Assembly: GCA_947466425.1 (NCBI GenBank)
Contig: CANIBZ010000009.1
Span: forward strand, 1 to 64,000
DNA: 64,000 nt
From: Flavobacteriales bacterium
GTDB lineage: Bacteria > Bacteroidota > Bacteroidia > Flavobacteriales_D > Sanyastnellaceae
Reading direction: 5' to 3'
Positions 20,201-28,984 of this stretch are shown one piece after another. Within the stretch, counting starts at the first letter, position 1; each line of letters starts with the position of its first letter. Under the pieces are notes generated by a model. It saw only the letters and a list, made by a program, of their open reading frames with translations, made no database searches and was not told the DNA's origin. Made by a program: the position numbers and the translations under genes.

Positions 20201-21713
20201 GGACAATATTCCGAGTTGTGAGATCGTATTCGATGTATCCTTTGTTGGTAAGATCTATTAAAATTGGAATCCACTGCTCAACACCCGTGTGAGCCTGTTG
20301 GGCAAAATCAATAGCGTTGAAGAAATTAGATTGCTTAGCAATTCCGGTTCGTTGCAGAATATAAACAGGATGGTCTGATGATATACCTGCCAATGTGGAA
20401 AACCTCTTTTGCTTGAAATAATCTATAGACTCAAAATCAGCAAACCCTCCAGGAGTTACTCCGAACGACCCGAAACTCATAAAAGGCGCGTCAATGTTCC
20501 ATTTTAATGTTTCAAAATACATTTCAACTTCATGGTAGGTGTTCTGAAACGGAGAAGGGGAAATTCCTTCCTCGGTTCTCGAAAGCTCCAAATCCCTTGT
20601 TTTTTTTACGAATAGAAAAAATAAATCAGGGTGGCATATACTGTCTGAATCTAAACGGATTTTTATTGAGGCATTGGTACTCTTAATTCTATCCGGACGA
20701 ATTTCAAATCGTCTACTTTCTGCAATTAATAAAGGTTTTTTTTCGCGGTAAAATGTTAATCTAGCAGGCTCTTCTGCTGTGCCTGTGCCCTCCAACTTTT
20801 TCCCCGCCATTTTAAATCCCCCTTCGTAATCCACATTTGGTACAATGTTTTTTATTTCAAGACGCTTGTAATAAGATTCAAACATCGGGTAGTCGGTGTT
20901 ATCCTCATTCCTATTTGAAAGAATTTTTTCAGTTAACCTCCCTGTTAAGGGTTGGTCAAAGAATTCATTGTAGAATAACACACTGTCCATGGCGAAACTA
21001 CTTTCTTTGATACGCAGATCGTATTTGCCTATTAGGGCATATGTTTTATTGCTGTCGTATCCGGCCTTAGTCCAAGTGACCTTGCCATGATTGCCAATGA
21101 ATTTTTCTAACGTAGGGAAATAATTGCCTGAGGTTTCGTAAATAGCTGTACTATCGCCTCGACTGAAACATCTCAAATTCAAGCTGGGGAATTCAATTCT
21201 AGGCAATGAATCAAAAGCAAAAGCGTAATTAACATTGTCGGTTGTCCATGCGATCGCCTCTGCTTTATAAAACGTGAAATTCTTGAACAATCCAATACTA
21301 GACTCTACAAACTCACTTCCGAATTTCTTTATTTTTTTATCGCTATAGATTCGAATGACGATATCATTCCAAGCGAGTAATTCGTTCTCAGTCTTTTGAG
21401 ATGCAGGGAAAAGTATAAAAGCGTTAATGTAGTTTTCAAAGTCAGGAAAAATTTTGCACTTTGTGTCAATAAACAAAGTTAATGTTTCTCTAAATTTTGC
21501 TTTTTGATTTGTAGAGTATACATTGCCCTCAAGCCACATAGGAGCAAGGGTTTTTTGAATAAGGTCCTTACCACTATCTTTTTTTAAGTCTTCGAAGAGT
21601 TTCGTAACAAAGGAAAGCATTTTCTCGTCATTTTCGGGGAGTTTTTCGTTTTTTTGAGCGATTATGCCAAGACTGAATATGATGCTAAAAAACAGGAGCG
21701 ATAGTTTCTTCAT
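17250..21713 (-). CDS. Very large exported protein of unknown function (1487 aa)
   Basis: A signal peptide ends near residue 19 (LGIIAQ). Residues 20-250 are mixed helix and strand. From about 300 to 1270 the chain looks almost entirely beta, with recurring short blocks such as YEGGFKMAGKKLEGTGT, RDFSFSGRLNTGNFELMGA, GFIGKGKLDYLTS, FKGLMRLEPTGMTASGDAD and YEGSGDLIYKDENKK. These glycine-turn strand pairs are reminiscent of layered or grooved periplasmic proteins such as OstA/LptD-N, AsmA or TamB. The C-terminal 200 residues are helical and charged. No transmembrane helix apart from the signal is seen. I do not recognise the family. It stands alone, facing away from the thiolase gene. Confidence 0.85.
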   Translation of the reverse strand: MKKLSLLFFSIIFSLGIIAQKNEKLPENDEKMLSFVTKLFEDLKKDSGKDLIQKTLAPMWLEGNVYSTNQKAKFRETLTLFIDTKCKIFPDFENYINAFILFPASQKTENELLAWNDIVIRIYSDKKIKKFGSEFVESSIGLFKNFTFYKAEAIAWTTDNVNYAFAFDSLPRIEFPSLNLRCFSRGDSTAIYETSGNYFPTLEKFIGNHGKVTWTKAGYDSNKTYALIGKYDLRIKESSFAMDSVLFYNEFFDQPLTGRLTEKILSNRNEDNTDYPMFESYYKRLEIKNIVPNVDYEGGFKMAGKKLEGTGTAEEPARLTFYREKKPLLIAESRRFEIRPDRIKSTNASIKIRLDSDSICHPDLFFLFVKKTRDLELSRTEEGISPSPFQNTYHEVEMYFETLKWNIDAPFMSFGSFGVTPGGFADFESIDYFKQKRFSTLAGISSDHPVYILQRTGIAKQSNFFNAIDFAQQAHTGVEQWIPILIDLTNKGYIEYDLTTRNIVLLDKLFKHVQNIKGKADYDAIQFLSEVGRAENARLSLLDRDILIKGVNSVLLSDSQKVFLYPTDGEILLHKDRDFSFSGRLNTGNFELMGAKYNFIYDQFKFEMTEVDSCIIYVDDLEGTPDNYGNYPKIRIKNVLTGLSGTLQVDHPTNKSGYHSKDYPSYPILTCTKSSSVFWDKYSIQKGAYKKNDFYYEVDPFTLDSLDNFKNKNLKFIGTLVSGGIFPDIKEPLVLMDDFSLGFRVKTGDSGYPTYDGKATTVGDLTLNNSGFIGKGKLDYLTSTSTSDAFTYVPNEVFGTASTFTNEGNKKANVPDATSSKIELSFTPKKDKLEVTTKEISIECFSKEALFKGLMRLEPTGMTASGDADFVGAKLSSKNFKFKNRKILADTAQFQLKSNADDVALAFKTDNVNADVDFDARKGMFKSNSGETKIEFPSNFYICYMDQFTWFMDKSEMELSSNRKASSDLVIDTDAEKKRSNFYSIDPNQDSLNFLSPFAKYDLKNTLLTCRKIEYIIVADSKVQPDSNYVVIEKWANMRKLERAQVISNFVTQHHKIFNATLKIDGRKRYEGSGDLIYKDENKKEQKIHISNFRLDSAYQTIAYGEIAEKDQFFLSPAFEYYGRFELHASNPNLTFNGGVRVLHNCNSISRTFYKFKSEINPLEIYIPIDSTLRDMSMSKLGVGVIIKDEQPMKIYPGFLSAKSYKNDRGLIESTGYLYFDKTKKTYFIGSKEKIRQPKLPGQLLGLNTTSCELTGDGIMDFNIDLGMMSMKSVGTVQFKTADSLLNAQSTTLLNFPFDDGAQKHLAEKLVNANLDPIDLSKTQFEKSLIEFLGEEKSDKVIADMALDGELKKLPEELQQLFYFGDLKWIWHDTLETFTTIGPIGIASMGKKQIFKYTKGLIEIEKKRSADIFRLYIQIDGATWYLFEYKLNIMTISTSDEVFAEIIKNVKDENKRFEDGKKRFSYSVNTQKKQKDALIRRYPELNQ

Positions 21714-21871
21714 AATTAATGAGCTTGTTCAATTACAAGGTTAACGCATTTTCTCGACGAATCATTTTCTGAGAGGGTCGAAAAAGGCGCATATTTTCAA
21801 CAACCGGCATCCTGATTATCGTGCCAAATTCGTAGCAGACTTCGTACCTTCGCACCCTAATCACTTTTGCA

Positions 21872-23053
21872 ATGAACAAAGAGGTATTTATCGTTTCAGC
21901 CGTGCGCACTCCTATGGGAAGTTTCGGCGGATCACTGGCTAGCGTTTCAGCTACACAATTGGGTGCTACTGCTATTAAAGGGGCACTAAATAAAATTAAC
22001 TTGAATCCGGAAGAAGTTCAAGAAGTAATCATGGGTTCGGTTCTTCAAGCCAACCTGGGTCAAGCACCTGCTCGTCAGGCTGCCAAATTCGCAGGACTTT
22101 CAGACAGCGTGCAATGCACCACTGTGAATAAAGTATGCGCTTCAGGAATGAAGGCGATCATGATGGCTGCGCAAAGCATTCAATGCGGAGATGCAGATGT
22201 GGTGGTTGCTGGAGGCATGGAAAGTATGAGCCGCGTTCCTTTCTACTCAGAGAATTTACGTTGGGGAAATAAATACGGAAACGTGACCATGGTCGACGGT
22301 TTGGCGAAAGACGGACTCACCGACGTGTATCACAATTATCCAATGGGAAATGCTGCTGAGCTTTGCGCGAAAGAGTGCAACATCTCTCGCGAAGCGCAAG
22401 ACGAATTCGCAATAGAATCATATAAGCGTTCTGCTGCTGCTTGGGCATCTGGACAGTACGCAAATGAAATTGTTCCGGTTGAAGTAGTTGGAAGAAAAGG
22501 TGATGTCGTTCTTTTCGTTGAAGACGAAGAATATAAAAATGTAAGTTTCGATAAAATTCCAGGACTTCGTCCGGTATTCGCGAAAGACGGTACTGTCACC
22601 GCTGCGAATGCTTCAACCATGAACGATGGTGCTGCTGCTTTGATTTTAATGAGCAGAGAGAAAATGGAAGCACTTGGATTAACGCCATTGGCAAAGCTTA
22701 CAGGCTACGCAGATGCAGAGCAAGCGCCAGAGTGGTTTACCACAACACCGTCATTGGCTTTACCAAAAGCTGCTGCAAAAGCAGGCGTGAAGTTGGAAGA
22801 CCTAGACTTAATTGAATTGAACGAAGCGTTCAGCGTAGTGGGTATTGTGAATACTCAAAAAATGAACTTAGATCCAGCAAAGGTGAACGTGAACGGCGGT
22901 GCTGTTTCATTGGGACACCCACTCGGATGTAGCGGTGCACGTATTGTGGTTTCGTTGGTTCACGCGTTGAAAAATCGCAATCAGAAATTGGGCGGTGCCG
23001 GAATATGTAACGGCGGCGGTGGCGCAAGCGCTGTTGTTGTTGAAGCGGTATAA
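21872..23053 (+). CDS. atoB: Acetyl-CoA C-acetyltransferase (thiolase)
   Basis: Thiolase condenses or cleaves acetyl-CoA and acetoacetyl-CoA (or longer 3-ketoacyl-CoA). Seen: SAVRTPMGSFGG near the N-terminus, the acylated Cys in VNKVCASGMKAIM near residue 88, GGMESMS near 112, NGGAVSLGHPLGCSGAR with the active-site His near 350, and the second Cys in GICNGGGGASA near 379. The length of 393 aa is standard. TACCTTCG at 21845-21852 is a near-consensus -7 box. It precedes a nucleotide-sugar epimerase gene by 9 nt, with no obvious functional link. The exact chain-length preference cannot be read. Confidence 0.93.
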   Translation: MNKEVFIVSAVRTPMGSFGGSLASVSATQLGATAIKGALNKINLNPEEVQEVIMGSVLQANLGQAPARQAAKFAGLSDSVQCTTVNKVCASGMKAIMMAAQSIQCGDADVVVAGGMESMSRVPFYSENLRWGNKYGNVTMVDGLAKDGLTDVYHNYPMGNAAELCAKECNISREAQDEFAIESYKRSAAAWASGQYANEIVPVEVVGRKGDVVLFVEDEEYKNVSFDKIPGLRPVFAKDGTVTAANASTMNDGAAALILMSREKMEALGLTPLAKLTGYADAEQAPEWFTTTPSLALPKAAAKAGVKLEDLDLIELNEAFSVVGIVNTQKMNLDPAKVNVNGGAVSLGHPLGCSGARIVVSLVHALKNRNQKLGGAGICNGGGGASAVVVEAV

Positions 23054-23062
23054 TTCATACAA

Positions 23063-24928
23063 ATGAAATTAGTTTTTCCAAAGCAGATCACACCGCGCTG
23101 GCTTATCTTCTCGATAGACCTTGCGTTTTGTGCTTTTGCTTTTCTTGGTGCTTATCTGATTCGTTTTGAATTTGCTATTCCGAAAAATGAATTGGAGTTA
23201 ATGGTGCTTTTCGCACCGATATATTTTGTGGTAAGAGCTGTTTCTTTCTTTGTTGGAAAATCTTATTCTGGAATCATTCGTTTCACAAGCACCCAAGATG
23301 CTATACGTCTGGGGTTTGTGCTTTTGTTGGGTAGCTTGTCCTTTGTGCTTTTGAACTTCTTGCGCAGGGGAACAAACGGAGCTTATTTAGTTCCTTTGTC
23401 AATTGTAATATTGGAGTTCCTATTGAGCGGAGCCCTTTTAGTTTTCTTCCGTCTATCAATAAAATTCCTATACATGGAATTAAAAAGTTCGAAAGGAAGT
23501 AGAACGAAAGTAGTGGTGTTCGGCGCAGGAGAAGGCGGGTTGTTGTTGAAAAGAACACTCGATCGCGATCGAAATTCAGCTTTGGAAGTTGTGGCTTTCT
23601 TCGACGACAATCAACAAAAAGTTGGAAAGAAGTTGGAAGGCGTAGAAATTTTAAGTTCGAAAAAACTCGATGACTTCTTGGCTTCCAATCCCATTGAAGA
23701 ACTTATTATTTCCGTTCCTGAAATAGCCATTGCTCGCAAGCGCCAATTGGTTGATTTAGCATTGAAATACAAGGTTGCCTTGAAGCACCTTCCGCATGCG
23801 AACAACTGGATAAACGGAGAACTGAGCGCAAAGCAATTGCGTGAAGTGAAGTTTGAAGATCTTCTTGGAAGAGACGTGATTCAAATGAGTTCGAACGAGG
23901 TGAAAGACATTATTCAAAACAAAGTCGTTCTCGTAACAGGCGCTGCCGGAAGCATTGGTAGCGAATTGGTTCGTCAATGTTTGTTGCTGAATCCCGCGAA
24001 AGTTATTGCATGCGATGTAGCAGAAACCCCCATGTTTTTATTGGGAAATGAATTGTCGAAATACATCGATGAAGGAAAATTGGAAATGGTTATTGGCGAC
24101 GTGCGCAACGAATTGCGCATGCGACGAATGTTCGAAGCCTTCCAACCAAAAATAGTTTTTCACGCTGCTGCATACAAGCACGTTCCGCTTATGGAAGACA
24201 ATCCTGCTGAGGCCGTTGCAACGAATGTGTTCGGTTCAATGAAGGTGTTAGAGATAGCAGCAGAGTTTAATGCTGAACGTTTCGTAATGATAAGCACCGA
24301 CAAGGCTGTGAATCCAACGAATGTGATGGGCGCAAGCAAGCGCATTGCCGAAATGATTGTTCAATCGAAAGACACTTCGCTTATATGCGTAACTACGCGT
24401 TTTGGAAATGTATTGGGAAGTAATGGTTCTGTAATTCCAGTTTTCAGAAAACAAATTGAAGAGGGCGGACCGGTGACTGTAACTCACAGAGATATCAATC
24501 GATTCTTCATGACAATTCCTGAAGCGGTTCAGTTGGTTTTAGAAGCAGGCGCTATGGGGAAAGGAAACGACATCTTCGCTTTTGATATGGGGCAACAGGT
24601 GCGTATTTCTGATTTAGCGGAGCAGATGATTCGCTTAAGCGGACTAGAGCCTGGAAAGGATATCGAAATTCAATACACAGGCCTTCGTCCTGGAGAGAAA
24701 TTATACGAAGAAGTTCTTGCAACCGAAGAAAACACGGTTCCTACGCACAACGAGAAAATTCTTTCGGCGAAAGTGCGCAACGTTGAAGCTTCCGAATTGA
24801 AAGAGAAGTTATCTCGCTTGGAAGAGCAAATGAATCTTCAAAACAACCAAGAAATGGTTCGTGTCATGAAAGAGATTGTTCCTGAATTCAAAAGCAACAA
24901 TTCGGAATTTTCGTTGCTCGACAATTAA
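23063..24928 (+). CDS. Membrane-bound nucleotide-sugar dehydratase/epimerase (CapD/WbpM/PglF class)
   Basis: Residues 1-135 carry four membrane segments (WLIFSIDLAFCAFAFLGAYL and following). Residues 145-270 form a Rossmann-like domain (VVVFGAGEGGLLLKR). Residues 285-590 are the short-chain catalytic domain with VLVTGAAGSIGSELVRQ, GDVRNELRM, HAAAYKHVPLMED, STDKAVNPTNVMGASKR and LRPGEKLYEE. The S-T-D-K / M-G-A-S-K arrangement in place of a YxxxK motif marks the 4,6-dehydratase branch, which makes 4-keto-6-deoxy sugars, usually from UDP-GlcNAc, for capsule, LPS or glycoprotein glycans. It is full length at 621 aa. Confidence 0.9.
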   Translation: MKLVFPKQITPRWLIFSIDLAFCAFAFLGAYLIRFEFAIPKNELELMVLFAPIYFVVRAVSFFVGKSYSGIIRFTSTQDAIRLGFVLLLGSLSFVLLNFLRRGTNGAYLVPLSIVILEFLLSGALLVFFRLSIKFLYMELKSSKGSRTKVVVFGAGEGGLLLKRTLDRDRNSALEVVAFFDDNQQKVGKKLEGVEILSSKKLDDFLASNPIEELIISVPEIAIARKRQLVDLALKYKVALKHLPHANNWINGELSAKQLREVKFEDLLGRDVIQMSSNEVKDIIQNKVVLVTGAAGSIGSELVRQCLLLNPAKVIACDVAETPMFLLGNELSKYIDEGKLEMVIGDVRNELRMRRMFEAFQPKIVFHAAAYKHVPLMEDNPAEAVATNVFGSMKVLEIAAEFNAERFVMISTDKAVNPTNVMGASKRIAEMIVQSKDTSLICVTTRFGNVLGSNGSVIPVFRKQIEEGGPVTVTHRDINRFFMTIPEAVQLVLEAGAMGKGNDIFAFDMGQQVRISDLAEQMIRLSGLEPGKDIEIQYTGLRPGEKLYEEVLATEENTVPTHNEKILSAKVRNVEASELKEKLSRLEEQMNLQNNQEMVRVMKEIVPEFKSNNSEFSLLDN

Positions 24929-24933
24929 TTGTC

Positions 24934-25536
24934 ATGGCAAGTTATAGAACCATTTTAACGGAGTCCGATTCGCTTTACAAAGTAAGCGGAAGCAAACACA
25001 TTGGAAAAACTTTTCGCATTCATTCAGAAAAGCAAGCCAAACAAATCATTCAAAATCTTTGGGAAGAACATCCGCAAGCCACGCACATTTGCTTCGCTTA
25101 TGTCTTAACTGTTTATGAAAAGTTGGAACGAAGTTCCGACGACGGAGAGCCCGGTGGTACTGCCGGAAAGCCAATCTTAAATCAAATTAAATCAGCCAAA
25201 CTAACAGAAGTCTTGGTTGCAGTTATTCGCTATTACGGCGGAACGAAGTTGGGAGTGTCTGGATTGATAGATGCTTATAAAAACGCTGCGAAGCTTGCCA
25301 TAGAAGCAAGTGGAGTAGAGGAATGTGAAGTGGAAGTTCAATACGCGCTAACTGTGAGTCACGAAGAAACGCCTTCGCTCATGAACGCATTGAATAGACT
25401 TTCATTTCGAAAATTGAATACGCGTGTTGAATTGGATTTCACCATTGAAATTTCCATCAAAGAAGAATCGGAAATTCAATTTTTAAATGTGCTGAAAGAT
25501 CTTCGTTTAACTTCTTTAGAGGAAACGAAAATCTAA
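24934..25536 (+). CDS. yigZ: YigZ/IMPACT family protein
   Basis: This 200-aa protein has the IMPACT/UPF0029 signature HICFAYVL, SSDDGEPGGTAGKPIL near residue 68 and RYYGGTKLGVSGLIDAY near 100, followed by a C-terminal ferredoxin-like half. The family occurs in most bacteria; eukaryotic IMPACT modulates translation control through Gcn1, while the bacterial role is not established. It starts 5 nt after the epimerase gene. Its 3' end overlaps the convergent SpoIID-like gene by 4 nt. Confidence 0.88.
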   Translation: MASYRTILTESDSLYKVSGSKHIGKTFRIHSEKQAKQIIQNLWEEHPQATHICFAYVLTVYEKLERSSDDGEPGGTAGKPILNQIKSAKLTEVLVAVIRYYGGTKLGVSGLIDAYKNAAKLAIEASGVEECEVEVQYALTVSHEETPSLMNALNRLSFRKLNTRVELDFTIEISIKEESEIQFLNVLKDLRLTSLEETKI

Positions 25537-26714
25537 GGTGTTTGATTGTCGAACGGCACAATGTGCACTCCGCTGAAATAAAAATGAAGAATGTCTTCTG
25601 CCGTTTTACCTTTCTTCGCCATATTCATAGCACCTTCTTGACAAAGTCCAACGCCATGTCCGAAGCCTCTTCCGTGAAGAATAATTTCGTTGTCTAATTC
25701 TTCAATATGGAAATAGGCCGATTTTAATTTTAAGTCTGTGCGCATGTCCTTGGTTGGAAGAGATGTGTTTTTTTGAACATAGTAAAAAGGACGTTTGTTG
25801 GCGCTGCAATTCATATTTCCAGCAATGCATTCGTCTGAATCGTTGAGTGAAATGTTTTTCGTGGTTAAGTAGTTTTTCCAATCAGCGGAAGAAATTCGTT
25901 TTTCCCACGTGCTGTTTGGCATTCCCATGCAATAGGGATCTTTCTTTCCAACACAGTAGGAAAGATTCGATTTCCAAACGTCTTGGGCACTGCAGGTTTG
26001 TCCGCCACAATTGCTATGAAAAAAAGCAGTGATTAACTGAGTAGAACTGTCTACAATAACTAAGTTTTCTGTGGCCTTTACGGCTGTGAAAATGTCGATG
26101 TCCTTTTTAGAAATGCCATGGTAAACCTGGCAATGCGTTCCGTCGCAAACATCATATCCAACGTGTCTTTCATGATTGCGCAGAGCGTAGGTTCGACTCA
26201 GAATGGCTTGCACTTTATAATATTCTAAAGGCTTATTCGCTCCGCCTTCGGCTTCAACCACACCGGCAACATATTCTTCAACGGGGAGTGTATTGATTAC
26301 TTGAATTTTTTTCGTCGAAGGTTGAAGGGAAAACTCACCTTCGTATTTGAAAATAAAGGTTTTTGAGTTTTGCATCAAAGCGAAAAGCGCATTGTTTTTC
26401 ATCGAAGAAAAACTAGCTTTCGAAGTTTGAATGGTTTTGTTAGGATCCGTTTTTACTTGAATAGTTTTTCCATTCAACATAAACACAACGGTATGCTTGC
26501 TAGGTATATGAATATTAATGGTGTCGCACTGAATATGGAAACTATCTGTGCATTGCACATAGAGGTAGGTCCATTGTTTTTGAGAAAGCAATTCCAAGCG
26601 AACAACTTGTCCGTGCAGGTGCATAGACAGAAGTATTGTGCAGAAGAATAGGATGCTCGTTTTCACAAGCGCTAAACTACGTTCAGAAGAATTAGGCTTT
26701 TGATTGACCTTCAA
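25533..26714 (-). CDS. Exported SpoIID/LytB-domain protein
   Basis: A signal peptide ends near HLHGQ (residue 36 from ATG 26714). The SpoIID/LytB domain is clear: LPVEEYVAGVVEAEGG near residue 143, KVQAILSRTYALRN near 165, and HGRGFGHGVGLCQEGAMNMA near 350. In Firmicutes SpoIID cuts denuded peptidoglycan glycan strands; the Bacteroidota homologue's role is unknown but is probably in the cell wall. The ATG at 26714 overlaps lpxB by 23 nt. A GTG at 26666 would give a shorter, cleaner signal peptide and remove the overlap, so the start is uncertain. Confidence 0.85.
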   Translation of the reverse strand: MKVNQKPNSSERSLALVKTSILFFCTILLSMHLHGQVVRLELLSQKQWTYLYVQCTDSFHIQCDTINIHIPSKHTVVFMLNGKTIQVKTDPNKTIQTSKASFSSMKNNALFALMQNSKTFIFKYEGEFSLQPSTKKIQVINTLPVEEYVAGVVEAEGGANKPLEYYKVQAILSRTYALRNHERHVGYDVCDGTHCQVYHGISKKDIDIFTAVKATENLVIVDSSTQLITAFFHSNCGGQTCSAQDVWKSNLSYCVGKKDPYCMGMPNSTWEKRISSADWKNYLTTKNISLNDSDECIAGNMNCSANKRPFYYVQKNTSLPTKDMRTDLKLKSAYFHIEELDNEIILHGRGFGHGVGLCQEGAMNMAKKGKTAEDILHFYFSGVHIVPFDNQTP

Positions 26715-27831
26715 TATTTTTCAACAGCAAGCTCGCCGTTAACTCCGATGCTCCGCCGTTTCCAAGAGACGTTTTTAATTCAGCGTAAGATTTCAAAACA
26801 GATTCGCGTTTGCTTCCACCAACGAGAACAGCGCGTAATTCTTCTTCAGCTTGAGAAACATTCCATTCGTCTTGAATAAGCTCGCGAACAGCTTCACGAT
26901 TCAATAATAAATTCACCAAGGAGATGAATTTTATTTTCACCAAGCGCTTCGCAATAGCGAAAGAAATGGCGTTCGCTTTGTAGCAAACTACTTGAGGAGT
27001 CCCTAGTAAAGCTGTTTCAAGTGTCGCTGTTCCGCTGGTAACCAAGGCCGCTTCGCTGGCTTCCAATAAATCATAGGTGACGTTGTAAAACAAACTCACT
27101 TTGTGCTTTCCAATAATTTCCTTGTAAAGATTTTCTGGAAGGGAAGGAGCACCTGCGATGATAAACTGATGTTCTGGAAATTTGTATTTCATTTCCAACA
27201 TAACATTTAACATGCGCGTAATCTCTTGTTTGCGGCTTCCAGGAAGCAATGCAATGATCGGACGGTTGTCTAAGAAATATCTCTTGCGAAATTCTTCCGG
27301 AGAAACGCGTTTGCGTTTGTTCACTTCATCGAGAAGCGGATGACCCACAAACTGAACATCCATTCCTTTCCTCGCATAAAAATCTTTTTCGAAAGGAAGC
27401 ACGGCGTAGAGTTCGGTAACGTCTCGTTTAATCTTGTGAACGCGATTTTCTTTCCAGGCCCAAATTTGCGGAGCAATGTAATAATACACCGGAATGCCTT
27501 GCTGTTTGGCCCATGCAGCAATGCGTAAGTTGAAACCGGGGTAGTCAATTAAAATGAGTGCATCTGGACGCTCGCTTAGAATTTCATCTTTGCAGCGTTG
27601 TATGTTTTTGAAAATGGTGCGAATGTTTTTCAGCACTTCCCAAAAACCCATGAAGGCTAAATCTTTGAAGTGTGTTGAAATTTTCACGCCTTCGCGTTGC
27701 ATTAAATCTCCGCCCCAACCCACAAGATGAAGTGAGGGGTCTTGCTTCAGCAAGGCCATGGCCAAATTACTTGCATGCAAATCGCCCGAGGCTTCCCCGG
27801 CAATGAAAAAGAATTTCTTTCCCTCTGGCAT
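26692..27831 (-). CDS. lpxB: Lipid-A-disaccharide synthase
   Basis: LpxB joins UDP-2,3-diacylglucosamine and lipid X in lipid A synthesis at the inner face of the inner membrane. Seen: FFIAGEASGDLHASNLA at the N-terminus, GWGGDLMQREG, FMGFWEVL, LIDYPGFNLRIA, YYIAPQIWAWKENR near residue 117, FVGHPLLDEV, LLPGSRKQEI, and SGTATLETALLGTPQVVCYK near 264. At 379 aa it is full length. It overlaps the small membrane protein gene by 1 nt and lies downstream of surE in the same run. Confidence 0.97.
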   Translation of the reverse strand: MPEGKKFFFIAGEASGDLHASNLAMALLKQDPSLHLVGWGGDLMQREGVKISTHFKDLAFMGFWEVLKNIRTIFKNIQRCKDEILSERPDALILIDYPGFNLRIAAWAKQQGIPVYYYIAPQIWAWKENRVHKIKRDVTELYAVLPFEKDFYARKGMDVQFVGHPLLDEVNKRKRVSPEEFRKRYFLDNRPIIALLPGSRKQEITRMLNVMLEMKYKFPEHQFIIAGAPSLPENLYKEIIGKHKVSLFYNVTYDLLEASEAALVTSGTATLETALLGTPQVVCYKANAISFAIAKRLVKIKFISLVNLLLNREAVRELIQDEWNVSQAEEELRAVLVGGSKRESVLKSYAELKTSLGNGGASELTASLLLKNIEGQSKA

Positions 27832-28139
27832 CAGTACAAATAGATGGCAACAGGAACACTCACGATAACAACGGCTAATAAGCCTTTGCAGAAGTTATAA
27901 TACTCTTGGCGAATCATAACGAAGAACAAAATCACATCGAATAATATACTTACGGTAACAAGTTTGTCATGGAAAATATCGCTTCCTTGAACCAATGTTT
28001 GAAAGAACCTGCCGAAGGTTTGACCATTGATCTGTGCAATTAAAAATCCGAATACAACGAATCCAACAGCTGCTCCAAGAATTCCCGCAGCTAGTCCGAA
28101 TGCGAACGTGTCTAACTTCCCTTTTTTTACTGTGGCCAT
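27831..28139 (-). CDS. Small three-helix membrane protein between surE and lpxB, function unknown
   Basis: This 102-aa protein starts MATVKKGKLD and has three hydrophobic segments: about residues 11-34 (FGLAAGILGAAVGFVVFGFL), 60-77 (VSILFDVILFFVMI) and 85-101 (LLAVVIVSVPVAIYLY). It overlaps surE by 13 nt and lpxB by 1 nt, so it is tightly tied to lipid A gene expression. I do not recognise a named family. The tight conserved-looking placement suggests a membrane or envelope role, but this is inference. Confidence 0.8.
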   Translation of the reverse strand: MATVKKGKLDTFAFGLAAGILGAAVGFVVFGFLIAQINGQTFGRFFQTLVQGSDIFHDKLVTVSILFDVILFFVMIRQEYYNFCKGLLAVVIVSVPVAIYLY

Positions 28140-28900
28140 TGTTGCAAATGTTTAAGTGTGTGATAAGCAGTTAAATCGTATTGAACCGGAACAGCAGAGA
28201 CATACATGTTGGCTAATGCGTATTCGTCGGTGTCTTCTCCTTTGTCGTGATTGTGGAAGGTTCCAGTTAACCAGTAATATTCTTTTCCACTCGGATCTTT
28301 TCTTTGTTCGAACCAATCGTCATAGAAAGCTTCGGCTTGACGACCGAAACGAATGCCCTTAATGTCTTCAATATTTCCTTTCGGAATGTTAACATTCAAA
28401 CAGAAATTTTCAGGAAGGTGTTCGTCGTTCAAAACATTGCGAACGATAATTTCAGCGTAGTGCATAGATGCGGTGAAGTCCGCGTCTTCAGCGTAGTCTA
28501 GAAGAGAGAATCCAAGCGAAGTAATTCCCTCCATAGCACCTTCCAATGCCGCAGACATGGTTCCGCTATATAGAACGTTGGTGGCAGAGTTGTTCCCGTG
28601 ATTCACGCCACTTAAAATTAGATCGGGCTTTTTCTTAATGATTTGAGAAATGCCGAACTTCACGCAATCGGCCGGAGTGCCCGAGCATGAATAGGCCTGA
28701 ACGCCTTCACCAAAGATGTTTTGTTTTTGTGCGCGAATGATACCATTAATGGTAACAGCGTGTCCCATTCCGCTTTGTGCTTTGTCTGGAGCAACCACCA
28801 CAACTTGTCCGAATTTCTTCGCAACTTCCACCAACGAACGAATACCTTTCGCGGTAATGCCATCGTCGTTCACAACTAAAATCGTACGTTCTGAATTCAT
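28127..28900 (-). CDS. surE: 5'/3'-nucleotidase SurE
   Basis: SurE hydrolyses nucleoside monophosphates and other phosphates during stationary-phase survival. Seen: LVVNDDGITAKGIRSL with the metal-binding Asp pair near residue 10, APDKAQSGMGHAVT near 38, the metal-binding Asn in LSGVNHGNNSATNVLYSGT near 98, and NVNIPKG near 170. The length of 257 aa is normal. It is first in the surE, small membrane protein, lpxB, SpoIID run and diverges from the PaaJ-type thiolase gene. Confidence 0.95.
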   Translation of the reverse strand: MNSERTILVVNDDGITAKGIRSLVEVAKKFGQVVVVAPDKAQSGMGHAVTINGIIRAQKQNIFGEGVQAYSCSGTPADCVKFGISQIIKKKPDLILSGVNHGNNSATNVLYSGTMSAALEGAMEGITSLGFSLLDYAEDADFTASMHYAEIIVRNVLNDEHLPENFCLNVNIPKGNIEDIKGIRFGRQAEAFYDDWFEQRKDPSGKEYYWLTGTFHNHDKGEDTDEYALANMYVSAVPVQYDLTAYHTLKHLQQWPQ

Positions 28901-28984
28901 ACTGCAAACATAAGCTTGAAAAGTAGCATCACTTGCCTCAGGTTCATGAATATTTCTTCATCTTTGCCCAAGATTTATAAACAT

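Noticed and set aside
25533-28900. Sporulation system suggested by the SpoIID-domain protein
   Set aside because: SpoIID/LytB domains occur widely in non-spore-formers and no other sporulation gene is present.
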